This document shows positions 53,609-63,302 of a stretch of 64,000 nucleotides of DNA, in pieces. The DNA comes from CAYTLW01 sp964438735 (GTDB lineage Bacteria > Myxococcota_A > UBA9042). Where the stretch lies: NCBI GenBank assembly GCA_964438735.1, contig CAYTLW010000018.1, positions 1-64,000 on the forward strand, read 5' to 3'. The stretch's first letter is position 1. Every line of letters begins with the position of its first letter. Below the pieces are notes generated by a model that made no database searches, had not been told where the DNA came from, and saw only the letters and a list, made by a program, of their open reading frames with translations. The translations under genes were made by a program, and so were the position numbers.

Positions 53609-54895
53609 TCAGGCCAGGCGAGCGAGCCAGTAGCGCTTCTTGCCCACCTTGATGACCGCGAGCCGGCCGTCGATCAGGCCATCGCGGCTGTACGTGTCGC
53701 TGATGGCGTTGCCGGGTACGACGCCGTTGATGCGTACGCTGCCGGCGCGCAGGGCTTTCTTCGCTTCGCCGTTGCTTTTGAAGGGCCGACCATCGCCGAC
53801 CAGCCAGGTGCGCAGGGCCCAGTCGCTGGCGGCGAGTTCGCCTTCGGGCAGGTTGACCGAGGGTACGTCGGCGAATATTTCCTCGAGCGTCGCCGAATCC
53901 ACGCCCTGCACGTCGCCCGTGAACAGGATCTGGGTCGCCCGCTGAGCCTGGGCCAGCCCGTCGGCGCCGTGCACCAGGGCGGTGACCTCTTCGGCCAGGC
54001 GACGCTGGGCCTGGCGGCGATGGGGGGCGTCGGCATGCTCGGTCTCGATGGCGACGATCTCCTCCTGGGTCAGGAAGGAGAAGTAACGCAGGTAGGGTCC
54101 GGCTTCGGCGTCGTCGACGTTGATCCAGAACTGGTAGAAGGCGTAGGGCGAGGTCAGGTTCGGGTCCAGCCAGACGTTGCCTTCTTCGGTCTTGCCGAAC
54201 TTGGTGCCCGCCTTGGATGTGATCAGGGGCGAGGTGACGCCGAAAGGCGGCAATCCGGTCAGCCCATGACGGCGGATCAGGTCGATGCCCGAGACGATGT
54301 TGCCCCATTGATCGGAGCCGCCCAGCTGCCCCTGACAGCCGTGATCGCGGTACAGGACCATGAAGTCGTAGGCCTGCAGCAGCATATAGCTGAACTCGGT
54401 GAACGAGATGCCCTGCTCGCGGTTGTCCAGCCGGGTGCGCACCGAGTCGCGCTGGATCATCGCGTTGACCGAGAAGTGCTTGCCGATGTCGCGCAGGAAG
54501 GTCAGCAGGCCCGTCGGTCCGAGCCAGTCCAGGTTGTCGACCACCCTGGCCGCTGCGGGACCGTCGAAGTCCAGGAATCGACTGAGCTGGTCACCGATGG
54601 CCACCGCGTTGGCGCGCAGTTCGGTCTCGCCCAGCAACGTGCGCTCCTGGGACTTGCCGCTGGGGTCGCCGACCATGCCCGTGCCGCCGCCGACCAGGGC
54701 GATGGGCGTGTGGCCGGCCAGCTGCAGGCGGCGCAGGTTCAGGATCGGCAGCAGCGAGCCTACGTGCAGGCTGACGCCGGTGGGGTCGAAGCCGATGTAG
54801 GCGCTGGTGGGCTGGCTGAAGGCGGTGCGTGCCACCGCTTCGTCGGTGACCTGGTGACAGAGACCGCGCCAGGACAGCTCGTCGATCAGGTTCAT
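53609..54895 (-). CDS. tyrS: Tyrosyl-tRNA synthetase
   Basis: 428 aa. HIGH-type PTGVSLHVGSLL, class-I core GGSDQWGNIVSG, KMSKS-type KFGKT and a C-terminal S4-like RNA-binding domain (LRAGSVRINGVVPG). Start overlaps the stop of the lipoprotein gene 54892-55827 (ATGA). Confidence 0.97.
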   Translation of the reverse strand: MNLIDELSWRGLCHQVTDEAVARTAFSQPTSAYIGFDPTGVSLHVGSLLPILNLRRLQLAGHTPIALVGGGTGMVGDPSGKSQERTLLGETELRANAVAIGDQLSRFLDFDGPAAARVVDNLDWLGPTGLLTFLRDIGKHFSVNAMIQRDSVRTRLDNREQGISFTEFSYMLLQAYDFMVLYRDHGCQGQLGGSDQWGNIVSGIDLIRRHGLTGLPPFGVTSPLITSKAGTKFGKTEEGNVWLDPNLTSPYAFYQFWINVDDAEAGPYLRYFSFLTQEEIVAIETEHADAPHRRQAQRRLAEEVTALVHGADGLAQAQRATQILFTGDVQGVDSATLEEIFADVPSVNLPEGELAASDWALRTWLVGDGRPFKSNGEAKKALRAGSVRINGVVPGNAISDTYSRDGLIDGRLAVIKVGKKRYWLARLA

Positions 54896-55827
54896 TTGCT
54901 CGCCTTGTCCGTCTTGGCCGCAGCCACCACGAGTTTGAAGGTCAGCGCCGTCTCGCCCTCTTCGGGCGGAGCCAGGACCAGGTAGGTGCCCGCCTCGGCG
55001 GGTCGCCAGCTGGATGTGCCGGCATCATCCCAGCTCAACACCTCGCCGAAGCCCATCTGGTCGTTGTAGATCACGGCGAAAGGCAGCTTGTGGGCGCCCT
55101 TCTTCTTGCCGGTATTGTCCACGTCGACCGCGCTCAGGGTGACCGGCTGGTTGGCGACCAGGGCCTTGTCGCTGCGCAGCTCCACATCGCCGCCCTTGTT
55201 GCGGCTGCGGTTGGTCAAGCCGGAGACGCCCGGTCCCATGACCTCCGGCAGGGCACCCTTGATGACCACGGGCGTGGAGATGGTGTGCAGCGCGCCGCTG
55301 CCGGCGGGGGATAGCACCACGATCATGGCGTGGTCGCCGCCTTCTCGGGGCAGGAAGGTCACCTTGCGGGCGTCGGCTCCTTCGGCCACCCGGCCGTCGC
55401 CCTTGGCGTAGATCGCCTGGCGCATGTCGCGGGCGACCAGGAACGCGTGCACATCCACCCCGGCCACCTTGTCCAGGTTGCCTACGGGCCGGTCATCGGG
55501 ACTCAGCGCGGTGACGTAGACCGTGTTCCGCTCCAGGGCGATCGGCTGGCTGAGGGATTCGCCTTTCTCGTTGGCGAATCCGGACGTGAGCTTGTAGCCG
55601 GCGGCCGATTCAGACTGCGGGCCCAGGTAGCGCTCGGGCGGTGTGGGTGCAGGCGCGGCTGCGGCGGCTGGGGTGGCCGCTGCAGGCGTGGGGGCCGCAG
55701 GTTCGGCTGCCGGCTCCGGGGTGGTCGGGGCGGGGGCGGGTTTTTCGGCCTTGCTGCAGCCCTTGCAGCCCGTTTGCAACAGGGCGAACGCGAGGAGGGC
55801 GATCGTCGCCAGTCGAGTGATTGCCAT
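54892..55827 (-). CDS. Lipoprotein of unknown function
   Basis: 311 aa from the ATG at 55827. Lipobox LQTGC, followed by a Cys/Lys patch and a Pro/Ala-rich linker, then a beta-rich domain without recognisable motifs. Translationally coupled to tyrS, which is an unusual partner. Confidence 0.7.
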   Translation of the reverse strand: MAITRLATIALLAFALLQTGCKGCSKAEKPAPAPTTPEPAAEPAAPTPAAATPAAAAAPAPTPPERYLGPQSESAAGYKLTSGFANEKGESLSQPIALERNTVYVTALSPDDRPVGNLDKVAGVDVHAFLVARDMRQAIYAKGDGRVAEGADARKVTFLPREGGDHAMIVVLSPAGSGALHTISTPVVIKGALPEVMGPGVSGLTNRSRNKGGDVELRSDKALVANQPVTLSAVDVDNTGKKKGAHKLPFAVIYNDQMGFGEVLSWDDAGTSSWRPAEAGTYLVLAPPEEGETALTFKLVVAAAKTDKASK

Positions 55828-55891
55828 GGTGGGATCCCCGGAGTCTGGGCGCACAGCGGCGCCATGAAGTTCGAAAGCGTTGATGGCGAGC

Positions 55892-56644
55892 CTACTCGGC
55901 CTCGAGCACGGCCGCCGTGTCGTCGTCGATGTCGAAGTTCGACCAGACGTTCTGCACATCATCGAGGTCTTCGATCTTCTCGATCAGGCGTACGGCCTTC
56001 ATGGCGTCCTTGCCGTTGAGTTCCACCGTCAGCGAGGCCACCTGGGCGACCTCCGCCTGCAGCACCTTGACGCCGGCGGCCTGCAGGCGTTCGCTGACAT
56101 CGTCGACCTCGCCGGGGTCCGCGGTGACCGTCCAATCGGTCCCCTCGCCTTCGATGTCAGCGGCGCCGGCATCCAGCGCGGCCATCATCAGATCCTCTTC
56201 GTCCATCTCTTGCAGCTGCACCTGGATCTGGCCGACCTTGCTGAACAGGTAGGAGACCGCACCCTGCGTAGCCAGGTTGCCACCCCACTTGGAGAAGGCG
56301 TGCCGCACCTCACCGATCGTACGGTTGCGATTGTCGGTCAGGGTCTCGACCAGGATGGCCACGCCGCCGGGCCCATAACCTTCGTACGTGATGTCGTCGT
56401 AGTTCACACCCTCGAGGTCGCCGGTACCCTTGGCGATGGCCCGATCTGATGTGTTCTTGGGCATATTCGCCGAACGCGCGTTGTTCAACGCCGTGCGCAG
56501 GCGTGGGTTGGACTCGGGGTCACCGCCGCCCATGCGGGCTGCGACCACGATCTCACGGATGATCTTGGTGAAGGCCTTGCCCCGCGCAGCGTCGGTCTTG
56601 CCCTTCTTGTGCTTGATCGTGCTCCATTTATTGTGACCACTCAT
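55892..56644 (-). CDS. yebC: YebC/PmpR family protein
   Basis: 250 aa. N-terminus MSGHNKWSTIKHKKGKTDA, the YEGYGPGG motif, and the standard three-domain length. Members are transcriptional regulators or ribosome-associated translation factors. Divergent from the RibBA-like gene. Confidence 0.95.
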   Translation of the reverse strand: MSGHNKWSTIKHKKGKTDAARGKAFTKIIREIVVAARMGGGDPESNPRLRTALNNARSANMPKNTSDRAIAKGTGDLEGVNYDDITYEGYGPGGVAILVETLTDNRNRTIGEVRHAFSKWGGNLATQGAVSYLFSKVGQIQVQLQEMDEEDLMMAALDAGAADIEGEGTDWTVTADPGEVDDVSERLQAAGVKVLQAEVAQVASLTVELNGKDAMKAVRLIEKIEDLDDVQNVWSNFDIDDDTAAVLEAE

Positions 56645-56712
56645 GTGTCTTACCCCGTTCGCTGGTAGCCCATCGGGGGGTAGCATGGTTGCTGGCCGGC
56701 GACAAACCGCGA

Positions 56713-56741
56713 TTGACGCCGACAAGGTGGCGGTCTACATC
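56713..56741 (+). promoter_or_regulatory. Candidate promoter for the RibBA-like gene
   Basis: TTGACG (56713-56718) and TACATC (56736-56741) with a 17-base spacer, about 40 bases before the GTG start. No FMN-riboswitch sequence is visible in this 138-base gap. Confidence 0.35.
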
Positions 56742-56782
56742 TGCGCCCGCCAGCGGCAGCGGAACGCCGCCTGGAGGCCAAC

Positions 56783-58066
56783 GTGAACGAATCCAGGACT
56801 GCACCTTTCGAGCAGATCGCTCGAACGCCATCGCATCTGCGCCTGGAGGCCGCACGGCCGCGCATCGAGTCGGCGCTGGGTGCCCTGCGGCGCGGCGAAC
56901 CAATCTGCCTGGTCGAAGACGTCGAGGCCGGCGCGTCGGTCTTCGCCGTCATGGCCAGCGCTCGCGCCACCGCCGAGCGGATCAACCACCTGGTGGACAT
57001 GGCCCGGGGCATCGTCGGCGCGACGGTCTCCGACGAACGCGCCAACACCCTCGATCTGCCCGAGCAACAGCGCCGCCGTGCGCCGGTTCCCATGCCCCGC
57101 TACGCCATCAGCGTCGAGGCCGCTGTCGGCGTCTCCACCGGCATCTCGGCGGCGGATCGGGCGCGCACCATCGAGGCGTTGGCCGATCCGGCGACCACCG
57201 CCACGGACCTGGTCCGACCCGGGCACGTGATGCCGATCCGCATCGCACCGCTGGGCTGTCTGCGGCGACCTTATGGCAGCGAGGCGGCGCACGACCTGGT
57301 GCGGATCGTCGGCATCGGCGGCGGCGCCACACTCAGCCACGTCATCGAGGGCGTGCAGGAAGTTCAGCCGGCCGAGGCCGAGGCGTGGGCCCTGGCGCGT
57401 GGCTGGCCGATGATACGGGTCAGCGACGTCATCGTCTGGCGAGCCACCCACGAATTGCTGGTCCGAGCCGCCGGCGAAGGCGAGGTCGACACCGAGCACG
57501 GCCGCTTCCTGCTGCGCGTATACGAAAATGATCTCGACCGAAGCGCCCACCTGGCGTTGATCCGTGAGCCCGTGGCGGGCCACCTGCCAGCGCCGCTGGT
57601 CCGCATTCACAGCCAATGCCTCACCGGTGACGCGCTGGGCTCCAAGCGATGCGACTGCGGCGAACAGCTGCGCATGTCCCTGGCGGCCATCGACCGCGCT
57701 GGCCGTGGCGTGGTGGTCTACATGAGCCAGGAAGGTCGCGGCATCGGCCTGACCAACAAGATCCGCGCCTACGCCCTGCAGGACGGGGGCGTCGACACGG
57801 TCGAAGCCAACGTCAAGCTGGGGTTCGCCGCCGATCAGCGAGACTACGCCGTCGCCGGCCAGATCCTGCGCCACATGGGCGTCGCCCGGGTCCGCCTGAT
57901 GACCAACAACCCCGAGAAGGTCGCGGCCATGATCCGGCTGGGAATCGACGTGGTCGAGCGGGTGCCGGTGGTCGTGCCCGCCAACGCCGACAACGAGCGC
58001 TACCTGCGGACCAAGCTCGAGCGCATGGGCCACCTGCTCGACACCGGCGACGAACCAGTCGGGTAG
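56783..58066 (+). CDS. RibBA-like protein: GTP cyclohydrolase II with degenerate DHBP synthase half
   Basis: 427 aa. GTG start with GGAGG 6 bases upstream. The C-terminal GTP cyclohydrolase II domain (from ~215) has RIHSQCLTGDALGSKRCDCG (zinc cysteines) and QEGRGIGL intact. In the N-terminal RibB domain the catalytic acidic loop (normally DDEDRENEGD) reads VEDVEAGASVF (44-54), and the GHTEA histidine reads YGSEA (164-168); TTGISA.DRA-like TGISAADRA and RPGHV remain. The first half is therefore probably not a working DHBP synthase. Confidence 0.9.
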   Translation: MNESRTAPFEQIARTPSHLRLEAARPRIESALGALRRGEPICLVEDVEAGASVFAVMASARATAERINHLVDMARGIVGATVSDERANTLDLPEQQRRRAPVPMPRYAISVEAAVGVSTGISAADRARTIEALADPATTATDLVRPGHVMPIRIAPLGCLRRPYGSEAAHDLVRIVGIGGGATLSHVIEGVQEVQPAEAEAWALARGWPMIRVSDVIVWRATHELLVRAAGEGEVDTEHGRFLLRVYENDLDRSAHLALIREPVAGHLPAPLVRIHSQCLTGDALGSKRCDCGEQLRMSLAAIDRAGRGVVVYMSQEGRGIGLTNKIRAYALQDGGVDTVEANVKLGFAADQRDYAVAGQILRHMGVARVRLMTNNPEKVAAMIRLGIDVVERVPVVVPANADNERYLRTKLERMGHLLDTGDEPVG

Positions 58067-58153
58067 GCCACAGGTGGCGACGTTGACGGAGGCGCGCGAT
58101 TTCGCGAGAGTACGCGCCCGAACCCTGCCGCAGCGCAGCAGTGGGAGGCCCCC

Positions 58154-58879
58154 TTGGCCAGCACGAGCGAAAGCCCCGATCTCAGCGTCGTGATCCCCTG
58201 CTACAACGAGGAGGCCATCCTCTGGAGCGCAGTCGCAGAGCTCGTCGAGGGCCTGCGCGAGATGGGGCGCTCCTTCGAGGTGCTCGTCTCCGAGAACGGC
58301 TCCAAGGACGACACGCGAGCCATCGCCGCCAAGCTGGGGCGCGCCTTTGACGAGGTGCGGGCGCTGGAGAGCGACGAGCCCAACTACGGCCTGGCCCTGC
58401 GCCGCGGCATCCTCGCCGCCCAGGGCACCTACGTGCTCTGCGAAGAGATCGATCTCTGCGATCTGGACTTCCATCGGCGCGCCCTGGCCATCCTGGACGC
58501 CGGCGACGCCGACATGGTGGTGGGCTCCAAGGCCCATCGCGACGCCAACGATCAACGCCCCGTGGTACGGCGCGCGGCGACGCAGGTGATCAACGGCCTG
58601 CTGCGCGTGATGCTGGGCTTCAAGGGCACCGATACCCATGGCCTCAAGGCGTTCCGCCGCGATCGCTTGATGGCCACGGTGGATCGCTGTGTGGTCGACA
58701 AGGACCTCTTCGCCAGCGAGTTGGTGATCCGGGCCGAGCGTTACGACGTGCGCGTGGTGGAGATCCCGATCCAGATCCACGAGAAGCGACCGCCGAGCAT
58801 CCACCTCTTCCGGCGCGTACCCAACGTGCTGCGCAACCTGGCGCGGCTGGTCTACGTGATCCGCATTCGCAACCGCTGA
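58154..58879 (+). CDS. GT2 family glycosyltransferase
   Basis: 241 aa. TTG start supported by GGGAGG about 7 bases upstream. GT-A motifs IPCYNEEAI, SENGSKDDT; the expected DADL-like region reads EEIDLCD, so the metal-binding Asp pair is altered. Followed 7 bases later by a polysaccharide deacetylase. Confidence 0.8.
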   Translation: MASTSESPDLSVVIPCYNEEAILWSAVAELVEGLREMGRSFEVLVSENGSKDDTRAIAAKLGRAFDEVRALESDEPNYGLALRRGILAAQGTYVLCEEIDLCDLDFHRRALAILDAGDADMVVGSKAHRDANDQRPVVRRAATQVINGLLRVMLGFKGTDTHGLKAFRRDRLMATVDRCVVDKDLFASELVIRAERYDVRVVEIPIQIHEKRPPSIHLFRRVPNVLRNLARLVYVIRIRNR

Positions 58880-58886
58880 GGTGATC

Positions 58887-59846
58887 ATGGGCGAGGTCCG
58901 TCGCGCCGCCGTCAACGTGGACGTGGACGGCCTCTACCTCTACGACCGCATCCACGGCCACGCCGGCAGCAGCGGCAACGCCGACGACTTCGATCCGGCC
59001 ACCGCCGACCCGACCGTCTGGACCCGCGGCGTGCCTCGCATGCTCGATCTCTTTGATCGCGCCGGCGTCAAGGCGACCTTCTTCGTGGTCGCCCAGGATC
59101 TGGCCCACGCAGATGCCCGCGCCGTGTTGCGAGAATGCGTCACCGCGGGCCATGAGATCGGCAACCACAGCCTGACCCATCCCTACGATCTGAGCCGCCG
59201 CGCCACGGCCGACCTCGCGGTGGAGGTGGGGCAGGCCCGGGAGCGACTGGAAGACTTCTGCGGCGTGCCCGTGGTCGGTTTTCGAGCGCCGGGCTACGTG
59301 ACCAGCGAAGATCTGCTGGAGACGGTCGTGGCATCGGGCCACATCTACGACAGTTCACGCTTCCCCTGCCCGCCCTACCAGGCCGCCAAGGCCGCCTTCA
59401 TCGGCTGGTATCGTCTGCGCGGGCGCCCCAGCGGCTCCATCGCCGAGCCTCCGACCGTCTGGCTGGGCCCGACCGAGCCCTACGTCGAGCGCCTGCCCAG
59501 CGGCCGCGCCCTGATGGAGCTGCCCATCGGCGTGCTGCCAGGGCTGCGGCTGCCCTTCATCGGCACGTCGGTGATCGCCGGCGGACGGGCCCTGCAACTG
59601 GCGACCATGCCGTTGCTGGCGCGGGCGGACTGGCTGAACTTCGAGCTGCATGCCATCGACCTGCTCGACCACCACGACGACCAGCTGCCGGCGCGTTTTC
59701 TGGCCCAGCCCGACCAGCGCGTGCCCCTGGCCCGAAAGTGGCCGCTGCTGCTGAGGACCCTGGAAGCCATGATCCAGAGCCACGAAGTCCGCACCCTGGC
59801 GGACTGGACCTCGGCCTGGTTCGCCGACGACGACACAGGCGCCTGA
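58887..59846 (+). CDS. Polysaccharide deacetylase (NodB-like)
   Basis: 319 aa from the ATG at 58887 (GAGG upstream). NodB motif 1 is VDVDG and motif 2 is HEIGNHSLTHP with the metal-binding HxxxH; motif 3 RAPGY. Removes acetyl or formyl groups from sugars, perhaps on the product of the preceding GT2, similar to pairs that modify lipid-linked sugars. No signal peptide. Confidence 0.88.
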   Translation: MGEVRRAAVNVDVDGLYLYDRIHGHAGSSGNADDFDPATADPTVWTRGVPRMLDLFDRAGVKATFFVVAQDLAHADARAVLRECVTAGHEIGNHSLTHPYDLSRRATADLAVEVGQARERLEDFCGVPVVGFRAPGYVTSEDLLETVVASGHIYDSSRFPCPPYQAAKAAFIGWYRLRGRPSGSIAEPPTVWLGPTEPYVERLPSGRALMELPIGVLPGLRLPFIGTSVIAGGRALQLATMPLLARADWLNFELHAIDLLDHHDDQLPARFLAQPDQRVPLARKWPLLLRTLEAMIQSHEVRTLADWTSAWFADDDTGA

Positions 59847-59870
59847 GGGCGGCCAAGACCAGAGGAAGCC

Positions 59871-60335
59871 ATGACCACCGCCACTGAAACCGAACTCACC
59901 GCCATGCTCAAAGACGCCATGCGGGCCCGTGACAAGCGAGCGCTGGCGGCGATCCGCATGATCCGGACCAAGATCCTCGAGAAGAAGACGTCCAAGAACG
60001 CCGGCGAGATCACCGACGATGTGGTCGTCGGCATCATCCGCGCCTACGTCAAGGGCCTGCAGGGCGCACTCGAGGAGTTCCGCGCCGGCGGCACGACCGA
60101 TGACGACGAGAACATCGTCCAGCTCAGCTTCGAGATCGACCTCTTCGATCACTACATGCCCAAGTTCCTGGACGAGGACGCCACCCGCGAGCTGGTCCAC
60201 AAGACGCTGGAAGAGGCGGGCATCACCGACCCGAAGATGGCCGGCCGGGCCACCGGCATGATCATGAAGGGCCACAAGGGCCAGGTCGATCCGGGCCTGG
60301 TCAATCGCCTGATCCGAGCGAAGCTGGGCGCCTGA
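59871..60335 (+). CDS. yqeY: GatB/YqeY domain protein
   Basis: 154 aa. Family start LKDAMRARDK, helical bundle, and C-terminal MKGHKGQVDPGLVN. AGAGG-type ribosome binding site 8 bases upstream. Probable tRNA-interacting accessory protein of unknown precise role. Confidence 0.93.
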   Translation: MTTATETELTAMLKDAMRARDKRALAAIRMIRTKILEKKTSKNAGEITDDVVVGIIRAYVKGLQGALEEFRAGGTTDDDENIVQLSFEIDLFDHYMPKFLDEDATRELVHKTLEEAGITDPKMAGRATGMIMKGHKGQVDPGLVNRLIRAKLGA

Positions 60336-60371
60336 GCGAGACCGCCGCCGACCCGGCCAGGGGAGAGTCAC

Positions 60372-62102
60372 ATGAGCCAGACCAGCATGGCCGCGGCCTT
60401 TGCCGCTGCCGATCGGCGCGATATCGCCATCATCACCAACCACGGCTATGCCGGCGCCGACCTGCCCGTGGGCGGGGCGCCCGACACCGGCGGCCAGAAT
60501 ATGTACGTCAACTCCCTGGCCCGGGCGCTCGATCGCGCTGGCTGGCGGGTGACCATCTTCGCCCGTGGCGGCTTCCCCTATTTCCAGAGCGATCGCATGC
60601 GCGTCGAGCCGGAGTTCCTGGCCGACCACGTGCGCTACATCTTCGTGCCCGGCGGCGGCGACACCTTCGTGCGCAAGGAGGACATCGCCGAAGCCCTGGA
60701 CGAGCAGGCGGACTGGCTGGACGCCTTCATCCGGCAGGAGGCCGACGCGCGCGGCTGTCGCCCCTGGCAGGTCTACGCATTGGTCAATACCCACTACTGG
60801 GACGCCGCGGTGCTCGGCTGCAGGCTGGTGGAGCGCTGGAAGAACGACGTGGCGGCCGACGCGCTCAGTCAATTGCTGCAGGGCGCGCTGTCGCCGGATC
60901 GCCTGAAAGCGCTGCAGGACGAGCGCCATCGGCAGACCCTGGGCGCGCAGCTGCTGGCGGAGGCCGGTTCACCTGCCGATCCCCTGGCCGATCGCCTGCG
61001 CGTCGCTTCGGCCACCTGGCTGCAGGCCTACGAGGGTTCCGCGGAAGCCGTGGAGGCTGTGGCAGGACCCGCCACAGCCGGCGTGATGACCTGGGCCGAT
61101 GAGCTGGCCCCCGCGGTGCAGCCGGTGGCCGCCGCCGATCGACTCGGTCACGCCGTGCTGGCCCGGGTGCCGCAGGTGCGCGCCTTCCTGCAGCGGGACC
61201 TGGACCGGGCCGATACCCATGTCTGGACGCCTCACTCCCTGGGCGAACTCAAGGACGACAACTTCCGCCTGAAGTCCATTGAGGAACGCCGGGCGCTGAA
61301 GTTCTGCGAGCGGCGCAACCACGAGCGCATGATCTGCGATCGCACGCGCCTCATCGTGGCCACCTCGACCGAGATCTGCGAGAAGCTGCGCAGCCACTAT
61401 GGCGTCGACGCGGCCAGGATCCTCTACTTCCCGCCGGGCATCGACCTGGCGCTCTTCCGCACCTATGAAGACCACGAACTGGCCGATACCTGGCGCTATC
61501 TGGCCGAGGTCAGCGGACTGGACGAGGCCCGGCTGCGTTCGGCGACGCTGATCTTCGAGACCAGCCGCATGGATCGCACCAAGCGCAAGGACCTGGTCCT
61601 GGCCGCCTTCGCGCGCATCGCCGAGCAGGCCTCCGACGCCCTGCTCTTCATCGGCGGCGGGCCGAATAACGCGGTCTTCAAGTCCCTTGGCCAGCAGCTG
61701 GCGGCCACTCCGGCGCTGGCCGGGCGCGCCTTCCTGACCGGCTTCATCCCCGACGAGCACATCGGCCCGCTATTCGACATGGCCGGCATCTACGTGTCGG
61801 CCTCGGAGATGGAGGGCTTCGGCATGAGCGTCTCCCAGGGCGCAGCGGCCGGCGCGGCGGTGGTCAGCTCGGACTTGATCCCGTTCAGCATTCAGTACGC
61901 GGGCGAGGCGGCGCTCATCGTGCGGGCTGGCGACGAGGCGGCCTTTGCCGAGGCCATGCTGCGCCTGGCGAGCAACCCGGACGAACGTAAGCAAAGGGCG
62001 GATGCCTTGTTCCAATGCGTGCAGGCGTTGGACTGGAACATGCAAGCGGTGGCCTTTATCGACCAGGTGCGCCGCACAGGTATGCCGCTCGACGCGGACT
62101 GA
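60372..62102 (+). CDS. GT4 glycosyltransferase, sucrose-phosphate-synthase-like
   Basis: 576 aa. N-terminal GT-B motif DTGGQNMYVNSLARAL and C-terminal EMEGFGMSVSQGAA (E-x7-E nucleotide-sugar site). About 120 extra residues (~165-290), Ala/Leu-rich, are inserted between the two halves. Such proteins make sucrose-phosphate, glucosylglycerate or glycolipids; donor and acceptor unknown. Confidence 0.85.
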   Translation: MSQTSMAAAFAAADRRDIAIITNHGYAGADLPVGGAPDTGGQNMYVNSLARALDRAGWRVTIFARGGFPYFQSDRMRVEPEFLADHVRYIFVPGGGDTFVRKEDIAEALDEQADWLDAFIRQEADARGCRPWQVYALVNTHYWDAAVLGCRLVERWKNDVAADALSQLLQGALSPDRLKALQDERHRQTLGAQLLAEAGSPADPLADRLRVASATWLQAYEGSAEAVEAVAGPATAGVMTWADELAPAVQPVAAADRLGHAVLARVPQVRAFLQRDLDRADTHVWTPHSLGELKDDNFRLKSIEERRALKFCERRNHERMICDRTRLIVATSTEICEKLRSHYGVDAARILYFPPGIDLALFRTYEDHELADTWRYLAEVSGLDEARLRSATLIFETSRMDRTKRKDLVLAAFARIAEQASDALLFIGGGPNNAVFKSLGQQLAATPALAGRAFLTGFIPDEHIGPLFDMAGIYVSASEMEGFGMSVSQGAAAGAAVVSSDLIPFSIQYAGEAALIVRAGDEAAFAEAMLRLASNPDERKQRADALFQCVQALDWNMQAVAFIDQVRRTGMPLDAD

Positions 62103-62111
62103 ACCCGGCCG

Positions 62112-63230
62112 CTACCACCAGGGCTCTTCTTTCTTCTTCTTCGCGGCCTTCTTGCGGCGCTCGATCAAGGTCGCCTTGATGTCGGCGGCGGGCGCTTCGA
62201 GGGCGCCGGCGGTGCAAACGCGCTTGCGGGATACGCCGGCCAGGTCGCGATTGCCGAACTTGCTGCGGCACTGGCCCAAGGTGATGGCTGGCGAGCCCTT
62301 GGAGGGCCGATAACGCTCTTGCTCGGTCAGGTTGAAGCGCGGCAGGGCGCGCTTGCTGGCCAGGTCCAGGGCGATGAAGCCGATGCCGCCGTGGATCACG
62401 GAGCGGAAGACCGCCACCTTCTCGGCTTTGGCGCGGGCCACGAAGATGGCGTCGGGCGCGCCCATGATCACCGCCGAGTCGACCAGCAGCGAGGGCGCGG
62501 GTCCGCGCGGACTGGGCCGCAGGTAGATGCCATGGCCCACGTTGTAGGCCAGGGTGCTGTGCCGGAACTCCAGGCGCACGCCATCTTCGAGCCAGATGGG
62601 GCCGTTGCTGCCGGCCTCGTTGCGATTGTCGCTGACCATGGTGTGGGCCGCGTGGACCTTGGCCATGCCCTCGGCGAAGAGACCGCCCCCCTTGCCGGCG
62701 TAGTTGGAACTGAGGCGGCTGCGCACCAGGTCGAGCTGGCCGGCCTGGGTATAGATGGCGCCGCCCTTGCGGCTCGCTCGATTGCCGGTCAGCCAACAGT
62801 CCACCAGGCTCAGGTGACTGGCGCCCAACAGGGCCACACCGCCGCCCTCTTCGATGTCGCCGTTGGTCAGGACCAGGCCCTCGAGGCGCACGACCAGATC
62901 CTTGTCGGTGATGGTCAGGGCGCGGCCGCGGGAGCCGGCATCGAGCACCGCCTTGCCCTTGCCCACGCGGCGCAGGGTGACGTTCCGCGACGCGATGAGT
63001 CGCGCGCCACCATAGACACCGGGTCGCAAGCAGACGACCGGCGTACGACGACCCGGGGCATCCATGGCCCGCTGCACCGCTGCGGTGTTGCCATCAGCCT
63101 TGAGCGTCACAGTGCAAGCCGGTGCCGCGCTGAGTGTGGGCGCGGCACCGATCGCAACGACGAAGAGAGTCGTCGCCAGCAGGTGGCGGGCCAGCGGATG
63201 TGGCCGGGAACGGGAGGCGAATGCGGTCAA
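62112..63230 (-). CDS. Secreted right-handed parallel beta-helix protein
   Basis: 372 aa. Sec signal ending LSAAP. Repeated Val/Leu strand turns (LDLVRSRLSSNYAGKGGG, VALLGASHLSLVD) typical of pectate-lyase-like helices; no catalytic motif identified. C-terminus is Lys-rich (KKAAKKKKEEPWW). Convergent with the GT4 gene. Confidence 0.75.
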   Translation of the reverse strand: MTAFASRSRPHPLARHLLATTLFVVAIGAAPTLSAAPACTVTLKADGNTAAVQRAMDAPGRRTPVVCLRPGVYGGARLIASRNVTLRRVGKGKAVLDAGSRGRALTITDKDLVVRLEGLVLTNGDIEEGGGVALLGASHLSLVDCWLTGNRASRKGGAIYTQAGQLDLVRSRLSSNYAGKGGGLFAEGMAKVHAAHTMVSDNRNEAGSNGPIWLEDGVRLEFRHSTLAYNVGHGIYLRPSPRGPAPSLLVDSAVIMGAPDAIFVARAKAEKVAVFRSVIHGGIGFIALDLASKRALPRFNLTEQERYRPSKGSPAITLGQCRSKFGNRDLAGVSRKRVCTAGALEAPAADIKATLIERRKKAAKKKKEEPWW

Positions 63231-63302
63231 AGGTCTGATCCTCGAAGCGGCCTGGCCGCAGCGGCTGCGGCGGCACGCTCAGGCGACGTGGCGGCGCTGC
63301 GA

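Noticed and set aside
56645..56782. FMN riboswitch before the RibBA-like gene
   Set aside because: The gap is barely long enough and shows none of the conserved RFN-element sequence.
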